Shown: positions 33,420 through 44,961 of the stretch, piece by piece
How positions within the stretch are numbered: the first letter of the stretch is position 1
Layout of the letters: every line of letters starts with the position of its first letter
NCBI GenBank assembly: GCA_050329575.1
Contig: JBHJOP010000009.1
Coordinates: 72,562-136,561 of the forward strand
DNA: 64,000 nt
Direction of reading: 5' to 3'
Source of the DNA: JAUXFS01 sp050329575
GTDB taxonomy: Bacteria > Pseudomonadota > Alphaproteobacteria > Rhodospirillales > Defluviicoccaceae
Program-made: the position numbers and the translations under genes
The notes under the pieces: model-generated
The model's database searches: none
What the model was told of the DNA's origin: nothing
The model's input: the letters and a program-made list of their open reading frames with translations, nothing else

Positions 33420-34640
33420 CTAGCCGGCGTCGAGGCCATAGGCGGTGTGCAACGCGCGCACCGCCAGTTCGGTGTACGCTTCTTCGATCAGCACGCTGAT
33501 CTTGATCTCCGAGGTGGAGATCACCTGGATGTTGATGCTTTTCTCGGCGAGCGTCTCGAACATCCGCCGGGCGACGCCGGCATGGCTGCGCATGCCGACA
33601 CCGATCACCGAGACCTTGACGACGTTGGAGTCCCAGATCAGGTCGGCGTAGCCGATGCCGTCGTGATGCTTCTTGATCTCCGCGACGGCGCGTTCGAGAT
33701 CCTTCTTGCCGACCGTGAAGGTCAGATCGGTGGCGCCGCTCTCCGCGGAGACGTTCTGCACGATCATGTCGACGTTGATGTTGGCGTCGGCGAGCGGTCC
33801 CAGGATCCCCGCCGCCACGCCGGGGCGGTCCGCCACCCGCAGCAAGGTGATCTTCGCTTCGTCGCGACTGTAGGTTACGCTGCTGACCAGTTCCTGTTCC
33901 AAGATCTCGTCCTCACCCACGACCAGAGTGCCGGGCCCGTCGTCGAAACTCGACACGACCCGCATCCGCACGCCGTGCTTCATCGCCATTTCGACGGCAC
34001 GGGTGTGCAGAACCTTGGCCCCCAGCGAGGCCATCTCCAACATTTCCTCGAAAGTGATCTTATCCAGCTTCCGCGCCTTGGCAACGATCCGCGGGTCCGT
34101 GGTGTAGACACCGTCGACATCGGTGTAGATGTCGCAGCGGTCGGCCCTCAGTGCCGCGGCGAGAGCCACGGCGGTGGTGTCGGAGCCGCCGCGGCCGAGC
34201 GTCGTGACCCGATTGTCCGGTGCCAGACCCTGGAACCCGGCGACGACCGCCACTTCCCCGCGCGCCAGCCGGGTCTGCAGTTCCGCGACGTCGATCGCTT
34301 CGATGCGCGCCCTTCCGTGCCCCCCGTCGGTGCGGACCGGGATTTGCCAGCCGAGCCAGGATCGCGCCGTCACGCCGAGGTCCTGGAGTGCGATCGCCAG
34401 CAGACCGGATGTCACCTGCTCGCCGCTGGCGACGACGACGTCATACTCGCGGGCATCGTGGAGAGAACTGATGGCGTCGACCTGGTCGACCAGTTGATTG
34501 GTCACCCCGGCCATCGCTGAGACGACGACCGCGACCTGGTCGCCGGCATCGACGGCGCGTTTCACCCGCTGGGCGACCGCCCGGATCCGTTCGATGTCGC
34601 CGACCGAGGTGCCGCCGTATTTCTGGACCAGCAGGGCCAT
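33420..34640 (-). CDS. lysC: Aspartate kinase
   Basis: Phosphorylates aspartate at the head of lysine, threonine and methionine synthesis. The 406-residue protein has the kinase domain (KYGGTSVGDIERI, GRGGSDTTAVALAAAL, DVDGVYTTDPRIV) and two C-terminal ACT domains (LLRVADRPGVAAGILGPLAD; VSVIGVGMRSHAGVARRMFETL), which mediate feedback inhibition. First gene of its transcript, with a ~220-base region shared with divergent ubiG; no amino-acid riboswitch or attenuator was seen there. Confidence 0.95.
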   Translation of the reverse strand: MALLVQKYGGTSVGDIERIRAVAQRVKRAVDAGDQVAVVVSAMAGVTNQLVDQVDAISSLHDAREYDVVVASGEQVTSGLLAIALQDLGVTARSWLGWQIPVRTDGGHGRARIEAIDVAELQTRLARGEVAVVAGFQGLAPDNRVTTLGRGGSDTTAVALAAALRADRCDIYTDVDGVYTTDPRIVAKARKLDKITFEEMLEMASLGAKVLHTRAVEMAMKHGVRMRVVSSFDDGPGTLVVGEDEILEQELVSSVTYSRDEAKITLLRVADRPGVAAGILGPLADANINVDMIVQNVSAESGATDLTFTVGKKDLERAVAEIKKHHDGIGYADLIWDSNVVKVSVIGVGMRSHAGVARRMFETLAEKSINIQVISTSEIKISVLIEEAYTELAVRALHTAYGLDAG

Positions 34641-34860
34641 GTCGCTTTGTTCCTGTCCTTTCGCACCGATATACGTATCACGCCGATGATGCCGAGAGGG
34701 TCGAGTCCGGATCGAGGGATCGCTCGTCGGGCCGCGGCTGAAGGTGTTGCGGTCCCGACCGCACCCCCTACATACTCAGAGGCTGGATCGAAGGCAAGGT
34801 CGCGTCCCTCCCCGGTCGGACCGCTCGCCCCCCGTGACCAGCGCCCAGCGAGGAGCCGCA

Positions 34861-35598
34861 GTGACACGTTCCGGCACCGCATCCGCCGAGGAAATCGCTC
34901 GTTTCACCGCCCTTGCCGATGCCTGGTGGGATCCCGTCGGCGAGTTCCGCCCGCTGCATCGGCTGAACCCGGTCCGCATCGGCTACGTCAAGAGCCGGCT
35001 GGTGCGTCATTTCGGTCTCGACCGGCAGACGCCGCGGCCGTTCGCGGGTCGACGGTTCCTCGATGTCGGCTGCGGCGGCGGGCTGCTCAGCGAGCCGATG
35101 GCGAGGCTCGGCGCGGCGGTCACGGCCATCGATGCCGGCGCGGAGAACATCCGGGTGGCCGAGGTCCATGCCGCGCGACAAGGGCTCGAGATCGATTATC
35201 GCTGTGCGCGGCCGGAGGAACTGGCGCAGGAGGGCCGCACCTTCGATGTCGTCCTCGCCATGGAGGTGGTGGAGCACGTCGCCGACCTCGACGCCTTCCT
35301 GAACGCGTGCAGCCGTCTCGTCGACCCCGGCGGGGCGATGGTTCTGGCGACGCTGAACCGGACGCTCAAGTCCCTCGTCCTGGCGAAGATTGCCGCCGAG
35401 TACGTGCTGCGCTGGCTTCCTGTCGGGACCCACGATTGGCGAAAGTTCGTTCCGCCGTCGGACCTCACCGCGGGGCTGCGGCGGCATTCCGTCGACGTGG
35501 TCGATCTCAACGGCGTGGCCTACAACCCGTTGACCGACCGCTGGTCGCCAACGGCGGATCTCGACGTCAACTACATGGCTTTCGCGATCAAGCGGTGA
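34861..35598 (+). CDS. ubiG: Ubiquinone biosynthesis O-methyltransferase
   Basis: Performs both O-methylations in ubiquinone synthesis using AdoMet. Encodes 245 residues with ALADAWWDPVGEFRPLHRLNPVRIGY at the start, motif I FLDVGCGGGLLSEPMARLGA, the acidic end of strand 2 in TAIDAG and the UbiG-specific VEHVADLDAF and GTHDWRKFVPPSDL. The start is a GTG at 34861 with AGGAG (34851-34855) five bases upstream; another GTG at 34834 is less well placed. Transcribed divergently from lysC. Confidence 0.94.
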   Translation: MTRSGTASAEEIARFTALADAWWDPVGEFRPLHRLNPVRIGYVKSRLVRHFGLDRQTPRPFAGRRFLDVGCGGGLLSEPMARLGAAVTAIDAGAENIRVAEVHAARQGLEIDYRCARPEELAQEGRTFDVVLAMEVVEHVADLDAFLNACSRLVDPGGAMVLATLNRTLKSLVLAKIAAEYVLRWLPVGTHDWRKFVPPSDLTAGLRRHSVDVVDLNGVAYNPLTDRWSPTADLDVNYMAFAIKR

Positions 35599-35601
35599 TC
35601 G

Positions 35602-35636
35602 TCGCCGACGGTGGGATGAGAGCGGTCCGTCGGCGA
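35602..35636. terminator. Stem-loop between convergent ubiG and purC
   Basis: A perfect 10-base inverted repeat (TCGCCGACGG at 35602-35611, CCGTCGGCGA at 35627-35636) with a 15-base loop, starting three bases after the ubiG stop. No T-run follows, so intrinsic termination is uncertain. Confidence 0.45.
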
Positions 35637-35696
35637 TCGCCGTCCGGGCCGGAGGCGCGGTGGCGCGAGGGACCACCGAACTCGGAACTGCCGGGC

Positions 35697-36680
35697 TCAG
35701 AGGTAGGGCTGCAACGCCGCCCGGATCCGTTCTCGCACCGGAACGCTGACGTCCGGTGGTCGGAATTCCTGCCCCGTCACGGTTTCGAAGAGCGCGATGT
35801 AGCGAAGTCCGAACTCGATCAGGGTAGCGGCGGGGATCTCGGGGATCGTTTCGTTGTAGGGATCGCATCGCTCGGCGATCCACAGGCGGAGGAAATCCTT
35901 GTCGAGCGTTTCCGGGTCGGCGCCGGCGGCAAGCCTCGCTCCGTAGCTTTCCGATCGCCAGTAGCGGCTGCTGTCCGGCGTATGGATCTCGTCGGCGAGA
36001 ACCAGCCGGTCGTTCTCGTCGACGCCGAACTCGTACTTGGTGTCGACCAGAACGAGGCCGTTCCGCGCCGCAATGGTGCGCCCGCGATCGAACAGAGCCA
36101 GCGCGGTCGCCGAAAGGGAGTCCCACTGCTGGCGCGTCAGCAACCCCCGCTCGACGATCTCGCTCGGCGTGATCGGTTCGTCGTGGGCGCCGTGGGCCGC
36201 CTTCGTGGTCGGGGTCAGGATGGTCCGCGGCAGCTTCTGGTTCTTGCGCATGCCGTCGGGAAAGTCGACGCCGTACATGGTGCGCCGTCCGGCCTGGTAC
36301 ATGGGCCAGATGGATGTCGATGTCGAACCGGTGAGGTAGTCGCGAACGACGATCTCGACCGGCAGCATGCGAAGCGTTTTCGCGACGACGACGTTCGGGT
36401 CGGGATACTCGATCACGTGGTTGACGCAGAGATCGCGGGTCTCGTCGAACCAGAACCGGGCGGTTTCGGTGAGCAGCTGCCCCTTGAACGGGACGGCCGC
36501 GAGGACCTTGTCGAACGCGCTCTGTCGATCGGTGGCGATGATGATCCGCCGTCCGTCGGCGAGATCGTAGTTCTCCCGCACCTTTCCACGCGTGTAGTTC
36601 GGCAGGTCCGGGTAATGGGCGTCGACGAGAGCGTTGCCGAGCTGGGACGCGATCAGTTCGCGGAGGCGATCGGGGTTCAT
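35697..36680 (-). CDS. purC: Phosphoribosylaminoimidazole-succinocarboxamide synthase
   Basis: Joins aspartate to CAIR in purine synthesis, forming SAICAR. The 327-residue protein is the longer bacterial/yeast-like type: NYTRGKVRENYDLADGRRIIIATDRQSAFDKVL, the VVRDYLTGSTSTSIW block, LVLVDTKYEFGVDENDRLVLADEIHTPDSSRYW. Stands alone, downstream of greA on the same strand with ~150 bases between, in which I see no gene. Confidence 0.95.
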   Translation of the reverse strand: MNPDRLRELIASQLGNALVDAHYPDLPNYTRGKVRENYDLADGRRIIIATDRQSAFDKVLAAVPFKGQLLTETARFWFDETRDLCVNHVIEYPDPNVVVAKTLRMLPVEIVVRDYLTGSTSTSIWPMYQAGRRTMYGVDFPDGMRKNQKLPRTILTPTTKAAHGAHDEPITPSEIVERGLLTRQQWDSLSATALALFDRGRTIAARNGLVLVDTKYEFGVDENDRLVLADEIHTPDSSRYWRSESYGARLAAGADPETLDKDFLRLWIAERCDPYNETIPEIPAATLIEFGLRYIALFETVTGQEFRPPDVSVPVRERIRAALQPYL

Positions 36681-36829
36681 GGCGGTGGGTCCATACTACG
36701 ACGTGGATCGGGGATCGATGTCGCCGACAACGACGGCGATGGCAAGTGGAAAGTGCCTCATGCCGTCGACGGCCTTCGGTCCCGACGATCCCGTCGCGGT
36801 CGGACCGGGGCGATGCGCGGCGGGACGCG

Positions 36830-37303
36830 TCAACCGTAGGCGATCTTGACCACTTCGTAGGATTTCGAGCCGCGCGGGGTCGAGACCTCGACGATGTCTC
36901 CGAGGGTCCGGCCGATCAGGGCGCGGCCGAGCGGCGAGGTCACGGACAGGCTGCCCGCGGAGGCGTCGGCCTCATGGCTGCCGACGATGCGATAGGTCGA
37001 TTCCTGCTCGGTGTCCTCGTCGGCGAGCATCACCGTGGCCCCGAAGCGGACGACGTCACCGCTGAGACCCGACGTGTCGATCACCTGGGCGCGGCTGATG
37101 ATGCTTTCGAGCTCGGCGAGGCGCCCCTCGATATAGCTCTGGCGTTCCTTGGCGGCGTGGTATTCCGCGTTCTCGGCGAGATCGCCATGTTCACGGGCGT
37201 CGGCGATGGCGCGGATGACCGCGGGCCGTTCTTCCGAACGAAGCCGCTTCAGTTCCTCCTCCAGCTGCGCGAATCCCTCGCGGGTCATCGGGATCTTTTC
37301 CAT
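36830..37303 (-). CDS. greA: Transcription elongation factor GreA
   Basis: Rescues backtracked RNA polymerase by stimulating transcript cleavage. 157 residues: an N-terminal coiled coil (MTREGFAQLEEELKRLRSEERPAV...DAREHGDLAENAEYHAAKERQ) with the acidic tip, and a C-terminal FKBP-like domain (SVTSPLGRALIGRTLGDIVEV). The ATG at 37303 matches the family start; upstream frame is Arg-rich and non-coding. Follows carB after 99 bases, a common alphaproteobacterial order (carA-carB-greA). Confidence 0.95.
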   Translation of the reverse strand: MEKIPMTREGFAQLEEELKRLRSEERPAVIRAIADAREHGDLAENAEYHAAKERQSYIEGRLAELESIISRAQVIDTSGLSGDVVRFGATVMLADEDTEQESTYRIVGSHEADASAGSLSVTSPLGRALIGRTLGDIVEVSTPRGSKSYEVVKIAYG

Positions 37304-37402
37304 CACCCATCTCCACGCTTGCTTGGACGCTCGCCGTCGGCGACGCTTCCTGCCCGATGTCCTGAACCAGCCTTTCGGTGAGCGCACCGCACGAGGGAAG
37401 GC

Positions 37403-40645
<3,243 letters not shown>

Positions 40646-40680
40646 GGGGCAGGATCACTTTCGTGGCATGAACGGCCCAT

Positions 40681-40755
40681 CGTCACCCCGGCCGTCGTCA
40701 CCCCGGCGAGGGGATCGCGACCGGATTTCGGGTGGAGGATGGCGCCGGGGGTCAG
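40681..40755. repeat. Degenerate palindromic repeat between carA and carB
   Basis: CGTCACCCCGGC occurs twice in tandem (40681-40692, 40696-40707) and an approximate inverse, CGCCGGGGGTCAG, lies at 40743-40755. The sequence resembles the GTCACCCCGGCGA-type intergenic palindromes scattered through many Rhodospirillales genomes, here decayed. The carA-carB gap (40646-40837) has no other visible content. Confidence 0.4.
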
Positions 40756-40837
40756 GGAACCGCATTCCAAGCTTCGACGCCAAGCATGCACCAATGCCGC
40801 CGTGTGTCCAACGCGAATCCGCGAACCGGCGGCGACG

Positions 40838-42058
40838 TCAGCCTGCGGACGAGCGCGCGTTCTTCCCGAGGCAGGCGACGAAGCGCTCGAACAGGTAGTG
40901 GCTGTCCTGAGGCCCGGGCGATGCCTCCGGGTGGTACTGGACCGAGAAGATCGGTCGTCCGGCGACGCGCAGGCCCTCGTTGGTGCCGTCGAACAGCGAC
41001 ACATGGGTCTCGATCACGGTCGCGGGCAGGCTCTCGCGGTCGACGGCGAACCCGTGGTTCTGGCTGGTGATCTCGACCCGGCCGGTCTCCAGGTCCTTCA
41101 CCGGATGGTTGGCGCCGCGATGACCCATGTGAAGCTTGTAGGTTCTGGCGCCGAGCGCCAGCGCCAGCATCTGGTGCCCGAGGCAGATCCCGAACACCGG
41201 CAGCCCGCGATCGCAGATCTCCCGGATCGTCGGCACCGCGTACGCTCCGGTCGCCGCGGGATCGCCCGGACCGTTGGAGAGGAAGACGCCGTCGGGATCG
41301 TGACGGAGGACGTCGGCGGCGGTCGCGGTTCCCGGGACCACGGTGACGCGGCAGCCGAGGTCGGCGAGACAGCGGAGAATGTTCCGCTTCGCGCCGTAGT
41401 CGATCGCGACCACGTGATGGCGCGGGTTTGTCTGGCGCCCGTAACCCCGCCCCGGCTGCCACCGGGTCTCGTCCCAGACATAGGTCTGGCGGCACATCAC
41501 CTCCTTCGCCAGGTCGGCGCCCGCCAGTCCCGGCCAGCGCTCGGCCATGAAGCGGAGGGCGAGCGTGTCGATGTCTTCGCCGGGGGCGTGGATCATCGCC
41601 CCCCGGGGCGCGCCGACGTCGCGGATGCGGCGGGTCAGCCGCCGGGTATCGACACCGGTGATCGCCACCAGGTTGTGGGATTTCAGCCAGGAGCGGAGAT
41701 GGCCGGCCGCCCGCCAGTTGGCCGGTTCGGTGATCGGCACCCGCAGCACGCAGCCGCGCGCCGCCGGCGTCAGCGCCTCGATGTCCTCCGGGTTGACGCC
41801 GACGTTGCCGATGTGCGGGAACGTGAACGTAATGATCTGGCCGGCGTAGGAGGGATCGGTCAGGATCTCCTGGTAGCCGGTGATCGAGGTGTTGAAGCAG
41901 ACCTCTCCGACGGCGACCCCGAGGGCGCCGGCGCCGACGCCCCAGTAGACCGACCCGTCTTCCAGCACCAGCGCCGCATCGGCGTCGGGGGGCCGGGGCG
42001 CCGGATCGCGCCCTGCGGCCGCCGCCAAACGCGACGAGACTTCGGAAGTTTCGGACAT
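40838..42058 (-). CDS. carA: Carbamoyl-phosphate synthase small subunit
   Basis: Glutamine amidotransferase subunit supplying ammonia to CarB. The 406-residue protein has the N-terminal CPSase domain (FNTSITGYQEILTDPSYAGQI) and a C-terminal class I GATase domain with the nucleophile Cys292 (VFGICLGHQMLALALG) and the HPE of QYHPEASPGPQDS. The first ~25 residues are poorly conserved, so a slightly later start is possible. Divergent from the yqeY-like gene across 210 bases. Confidence 0.96.
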   Translation of the reverse strand: MSETSEVSSRLAAAAGRDPAPRPPDADAALVLEDGSVYWGVGAGALGVAVGEVCFNTSITGYQEILTDPSYAGQIITFTFPHIGNVGVNPEDIEALTPAARGCVLRVPITEPANWRAAGHLRSWLKSHNLVAITGVDTRRLTRRIRDVGAPRGAMIHAPGEDIDTLALRFMAERWPGLAGADLAKEVMCRQTYVWDETRWQPGRGYGRQTNPRHHVVAIDYGAKRNILRCLADLGCRVTVVPGTATAADVLRHDPDGVFLSNGPGDPAATGAYAVPTIREICDRGLPVFGICLGHQMLALALGARTYKLHMGHRGANHPVKDLETGRVEITSQNHGFAVDRESLPATVIETHVSLFDGTNEGLRVAGRPIFSVQYHPEASPGPQDSHYLFERFVACLGKNARSSAG

Positions 42059-42211
42059 GACGCCCCGAGCTCCCCGCCGAACGCAGCCATCGGCCCGCCC
42101 GCGAGAGCGGGAAGGACGGGATCGGCGACAGTCGTCTAAAGCAACAGCCGGCCTGTCGTCAACCCCTTGTCGCCAACCGAGTTCCTTGTATTTCAGAAGG
42201 TTATTTCGCTG

Positions 42212-42241
42212 TTAACGAACCGGGTCGGATTGGCATAGGAT
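42212..42241 (+). promoter_or_regulatory. Candidate promoter of the yqeY-dnaG genes
   Basis: TTAACG at 42212-42217 and TAGGAT at 42236-42241, spaced by 18 bases, in an AT-richer island between carA and the yqeY-like gene. The start would lie near 42248, ~20 bases before the ATG. Confidence 0.35.
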
Positions 42242-42268
42242 GCGTCGACGCAACTTCGGAGGGGCACG

Positions 42269-42724
42269 ATGATTCGCGGTCGCCTGGACGAGGCTCTTAA
42301 AGCGTCGATGCTCGAGCGTGACGTGCGCGCGGTGTCGACGCTCAGGCTCATCCTCGCCGCGCTCAAGGACCGCGACATCGCCGAACGCGGCCGCGGCAAC
42401 CATGCCGGGCTCGACGACCACCACATCCTGTCGCTGCTGCAGTCGATGGTGAAGCAGCGCCAGGAGAGCAACCAGGGATACGAGCGCGGCGGACGGGCCG
42501 ATCTGGCACGCCAGGAAGCGGAGGAAATCGCCGTCATCGAGCGCTTCCTGCCGCCGCCGATGGACGACCGGGAGATGAGAGAGGTCGTCGCGACGGTGAT
42601 CGCCGAGCTCGACGGCAAGAGCTTGCGCGACATGGGGCGGATCATGACGACCCTGAAGGAGCGCTATGCCGGTCGGATCGATTTCGCCGCCGCCGGCGCC
42701 GTCGTCAAGGAGCGGCTCGGCTGA
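42269..42724 (+). CDS. GatB/YqeY domain protein
   Basis: Encodes 151 residues. The YqeY fold is visible: LDEALKASMLERDVRAVSTLRLILAALKDRDIA, then the EEIAVIERFLPPPMDDREM helix pair and the terminal GRIMTTLKERYAGRIDFAAAGAVVKERL. The domain is shared with the tail of GatB and binds tRNA in that context; stand-alone function is not established. GGAGG lies seven bases before the ATG. The order carA (divergent)-yqeY-dnaG-rpoD is conserved in alphaproteobacteria. Confidence 0.93.
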   Translation: MIRGRLDEALKASMLERDVRAVSTLRLILAALKDRDIAERGRGNHAGLDDHHILSLLQSMVKQRQESNQGYERGGRADLARQEAEEIAVIERFLPPPMDDREMREVVATVIAELDGKSLRDMGRIMTTLKERYAGRIDFAAAGAVVKERLG

Positions 42725-42793
42725 TCGCCGCGCGGGGTCCCTTTCGCCCGCCGGCCGCGGCGGGCGGCGGTGGCGCGATCATGGTGGGGTCCG

Positions 42794-44593
42794 ATGGCGT
42801 TTTCGCAGCGGTTTCTTGATGAGCTGCAAGCCCGGACGGGGCTCGCCGCCGTCGTCGGCCGCCGCGTTCGCCTGCTGCGCAAGGGCCGCGAGTTCCTGGG
42901 ACTGTGCCCGTTCCACAACGAGAAGACGCCGTCGTTCACGGTCAACGAGCAGAAGGGGTTCTTCCACTGCTTCGGCTGCGGCGCCCACGGCACCGTATTC
43001 GATTTCGTCATGCAGACGGAGGGGGTGGGATTCCGGGAGGCGGTGCAACGTCTCGCCGCCGAGGTCGGCCTGGAGCTGCCGCAGGAAACCCCGGAGGAGG
43101 CCGCCAGGGAGCGACGCCGTCAGACCCTTCACGAGGTGGTCGAGGCCGCCGCGGCATTCTTCCGAAGGATGCTGCGCGCGCCGGAGGGCGAGACGGCGCG
43201 CGCCTATCTGCGGCGGCGGGGCGTCGACGAGGCGACCGCGGACGCCTTCGGTCTCGGTTATGCGCCCGGCTCCCGGGCGGCGCTGCGGACCGCGCTCGCT
43301 CGCGACGGGTTCGACCTCGACCTGATGGTCGAGGCCGGCCTCCTGATCGCGCCCGAGAGCGGGACGACGGCCGCCTACGACCGCTTTCGCGACCGGCTGA
43401 TGTTTCCGATCGCCGATCGCGGCGGCCGGGCCGTCGGATTCGGGGGCCGGATTCTCGGCGAGGGGGAACCGAAGTACCTCAACTCTCCGGAGACCCCGCT
43501 GTTTCGCAAGGGCGAGTTGCTCTACGGCCTGCCGCGGGCGAAACCGGCCGCGCTCGCCCGCAAGTCCCTGGTCGTCGTCGAGGGCTACCTGGACGTGATC
43601 TCCCTGGCGCGGGCCGGCTTCGACCATGCGGTGGCGCCGCTGGGGACGGCGCTGACGGACGAGCAGATCCGGGAGCTGTGGCGGCTGGTCGCCGAACCGG
43701 TGGTGTGTTTCGACGGCGATGCCGCCGGCGCGCGTGCCGCCGCCCGTGCCGCCGCCCGTGCCCTGCCCCTGCTGCGGCCGGGGTTCGGGTTGCGGTTCGC
43801 CGTTCTGCCCGACGGCGAGGATCCGGACAGCCTGATCGCGCGCGGCGGCGCGGACGCGTTCGCCCGCGCCGTCTCGGAGGCGGTGCCGCTGTCGGCGTTC
43901 CTGTGGCGCTCGACGGTCCGCGACGATCACGCGAAGACGCCCGAGCAGCGGGCGAGCCTGTGGAAGACGCTGCGCGACCACGTCCAGACGATCGCCGATC
44001 CCGACGTGCGCCGGGAATTCAAGGAGACGTTCTATCGCAGCCTGTGGCCCGACCGTCGCGACGGCGCCGCCGGCCCCCGGCGACGATTGCTGGCGGCGGC
44101 GCCGCTCGGCACCGAGGCGCTCGCGGCGCAGGCGGTCGAACGGTCCCGCGACGCCGAGAAGACCATGCTCGCGATCATCCTCACTCATCCGGGTTTCTTT
44201 CACGACGTCGAGGAGGAGTTGGGATCGGTGGTGTTCGCCGATCCGGCCCTCGATCGCTTGCGACAGGAACTGATCTTGCTGTTGTCCGGGGAGGGGACCC
44301 TCGATGCCGCGGACGTGCGGGACGCGCTGCGGCGGCGCGGTCTCGGCGACGCCCTCTCCGGGCTGCTGGAGGATCCGGTGATCAGGGTCCACCGCACGAT
44401 CGGGCCGCAGGCCTCCGGCGACGATCTGGGGGCGACCTGGAGGCGGGCGGTGCGGGCGTTGAAGACCGTCGCGCTCGAAGCCGAACTGGTCGCGACGCCG
44501 CTCGCCGACGACGCTTCCGACGAGGAGATCGAGCGCCGCCTGAAGCTCAAGCGCGCCCGGCTCGACGACGGCAGCGACGATCCCGCCTGGTAG
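42794..44593 (+). CDS. dnaG: DNA primase
   Basis: Synthesises RNA primers at the replication fork. The 599-residue protein has the N-terminal zinc ribbon (Cys38, His41, Cys59, Cys62 in LCPFHNEKTPSF and FHCFGCG), the catalytic core (RFRDRLMFPIADRGGRAVGFGGR) with TOPRIM acidic residues (VVVEGYLDVISL and CFDGDAAG), and a C-terminal helicase-binding region. The ATG at 42794 fits the family start MAFSQRFLDEL. Unusually, rpoD does not follow. Confidence 0.96.
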   Translation: MAFSQRFLDELQARTGLAAVVGRRVRLLRKGREFLGLCPFHNEKTPSFTVNEQKGFFHCFGCGAHGTVFDFVMQTEGVGFREAVQRLAAEVGLELPQETPEEAARERRRQTLHEVVEAAAAFFRRMLRAPEGETARAYLRRRGVDEATADAFGLGYAPGSRAALRTALARDGFDLDLMVEAGLLIAPESGTTAAYDRFRDRLMFPIADRGGRAVGFGGRILGEGEPKYLNSPETPLFRKGELLYGLPRAKPAALARKSLVVVEGYLDVISLARAGFDHAVAPLGTALTDEQIRELWRLVAEPVVCFDGDAAGARAAARAAARALPLLRPGFGLRFAVLPDGEDPDSLIARGGADAFARAVSEAVPLSAFLWRSTVRDDHAKTPEQRASLWKTLRDHVQTIADPDVRREFKETFYRSLWPDRRDGAAGPRRRLLAAAPLGTEALAAQAVERSRDAEKTMLAIILTHPGFFHDVEEELGSVVFADPALDRLRQELILLLSGEGTLDAADVRDALRRRGLGDALSGLLEDPVIRVHRTIGPQASGDDLGATWRRAVRALKTVALEAELVATPLADDASDEEIERRLKLKRARLDDGSDDPAW

Positions 44594-44961
44594 CCGGCCC
44601 GCCTGGTAGCCGGGTCGCGCTGGCGCGCCGGCGGCGCCGAACCGCATGCGTTTCGCGCGCGGATCTGCTATGGCCTCGGAGCGGCCGCCGCCGATAACGA
44701 CGAAGGGCGAGCGGACGCGAGGGGAACGGGGGCGCTGAAGATGGTTTCTCGAACTGAAGAACAGCTTTGCAGTATCCTGCACGATGCGGTGTTTTATTTG
44801 CATTCTGGCTCTCACCCTATGAGCGTACAGACTATCAAGGGCGACCGGCATGGCTACCCTGTTGCCATAAATCGGGGGTCATCTGGAGAATGTCGGCAAA
44901 GTATACTGTCACCGTGATGCGTCACCCCGATGCCGCAGTGCACCGTAACGCTGTCACTGTA
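44594..44961. other. Low-GC junction downstream of dnaG, one doubtful small frame
   Basis: This 368-base stretch becomes clearly AT-richer than its surroundings after ~44740. A short frame at 44741-44917 (ATG...TGA, 58 codons) reads MVSRTEEQLCSILHDAVFY and continues to a GDRHGYPVAINRG block; it matches nothing I recognise and may be the stump of a gene cut by rearrangement. No tRNA, terminator or sigma-factor gene is visible. It marks the left boundary of the patch that occupies the expected rpoD position. Confidence 0.4.
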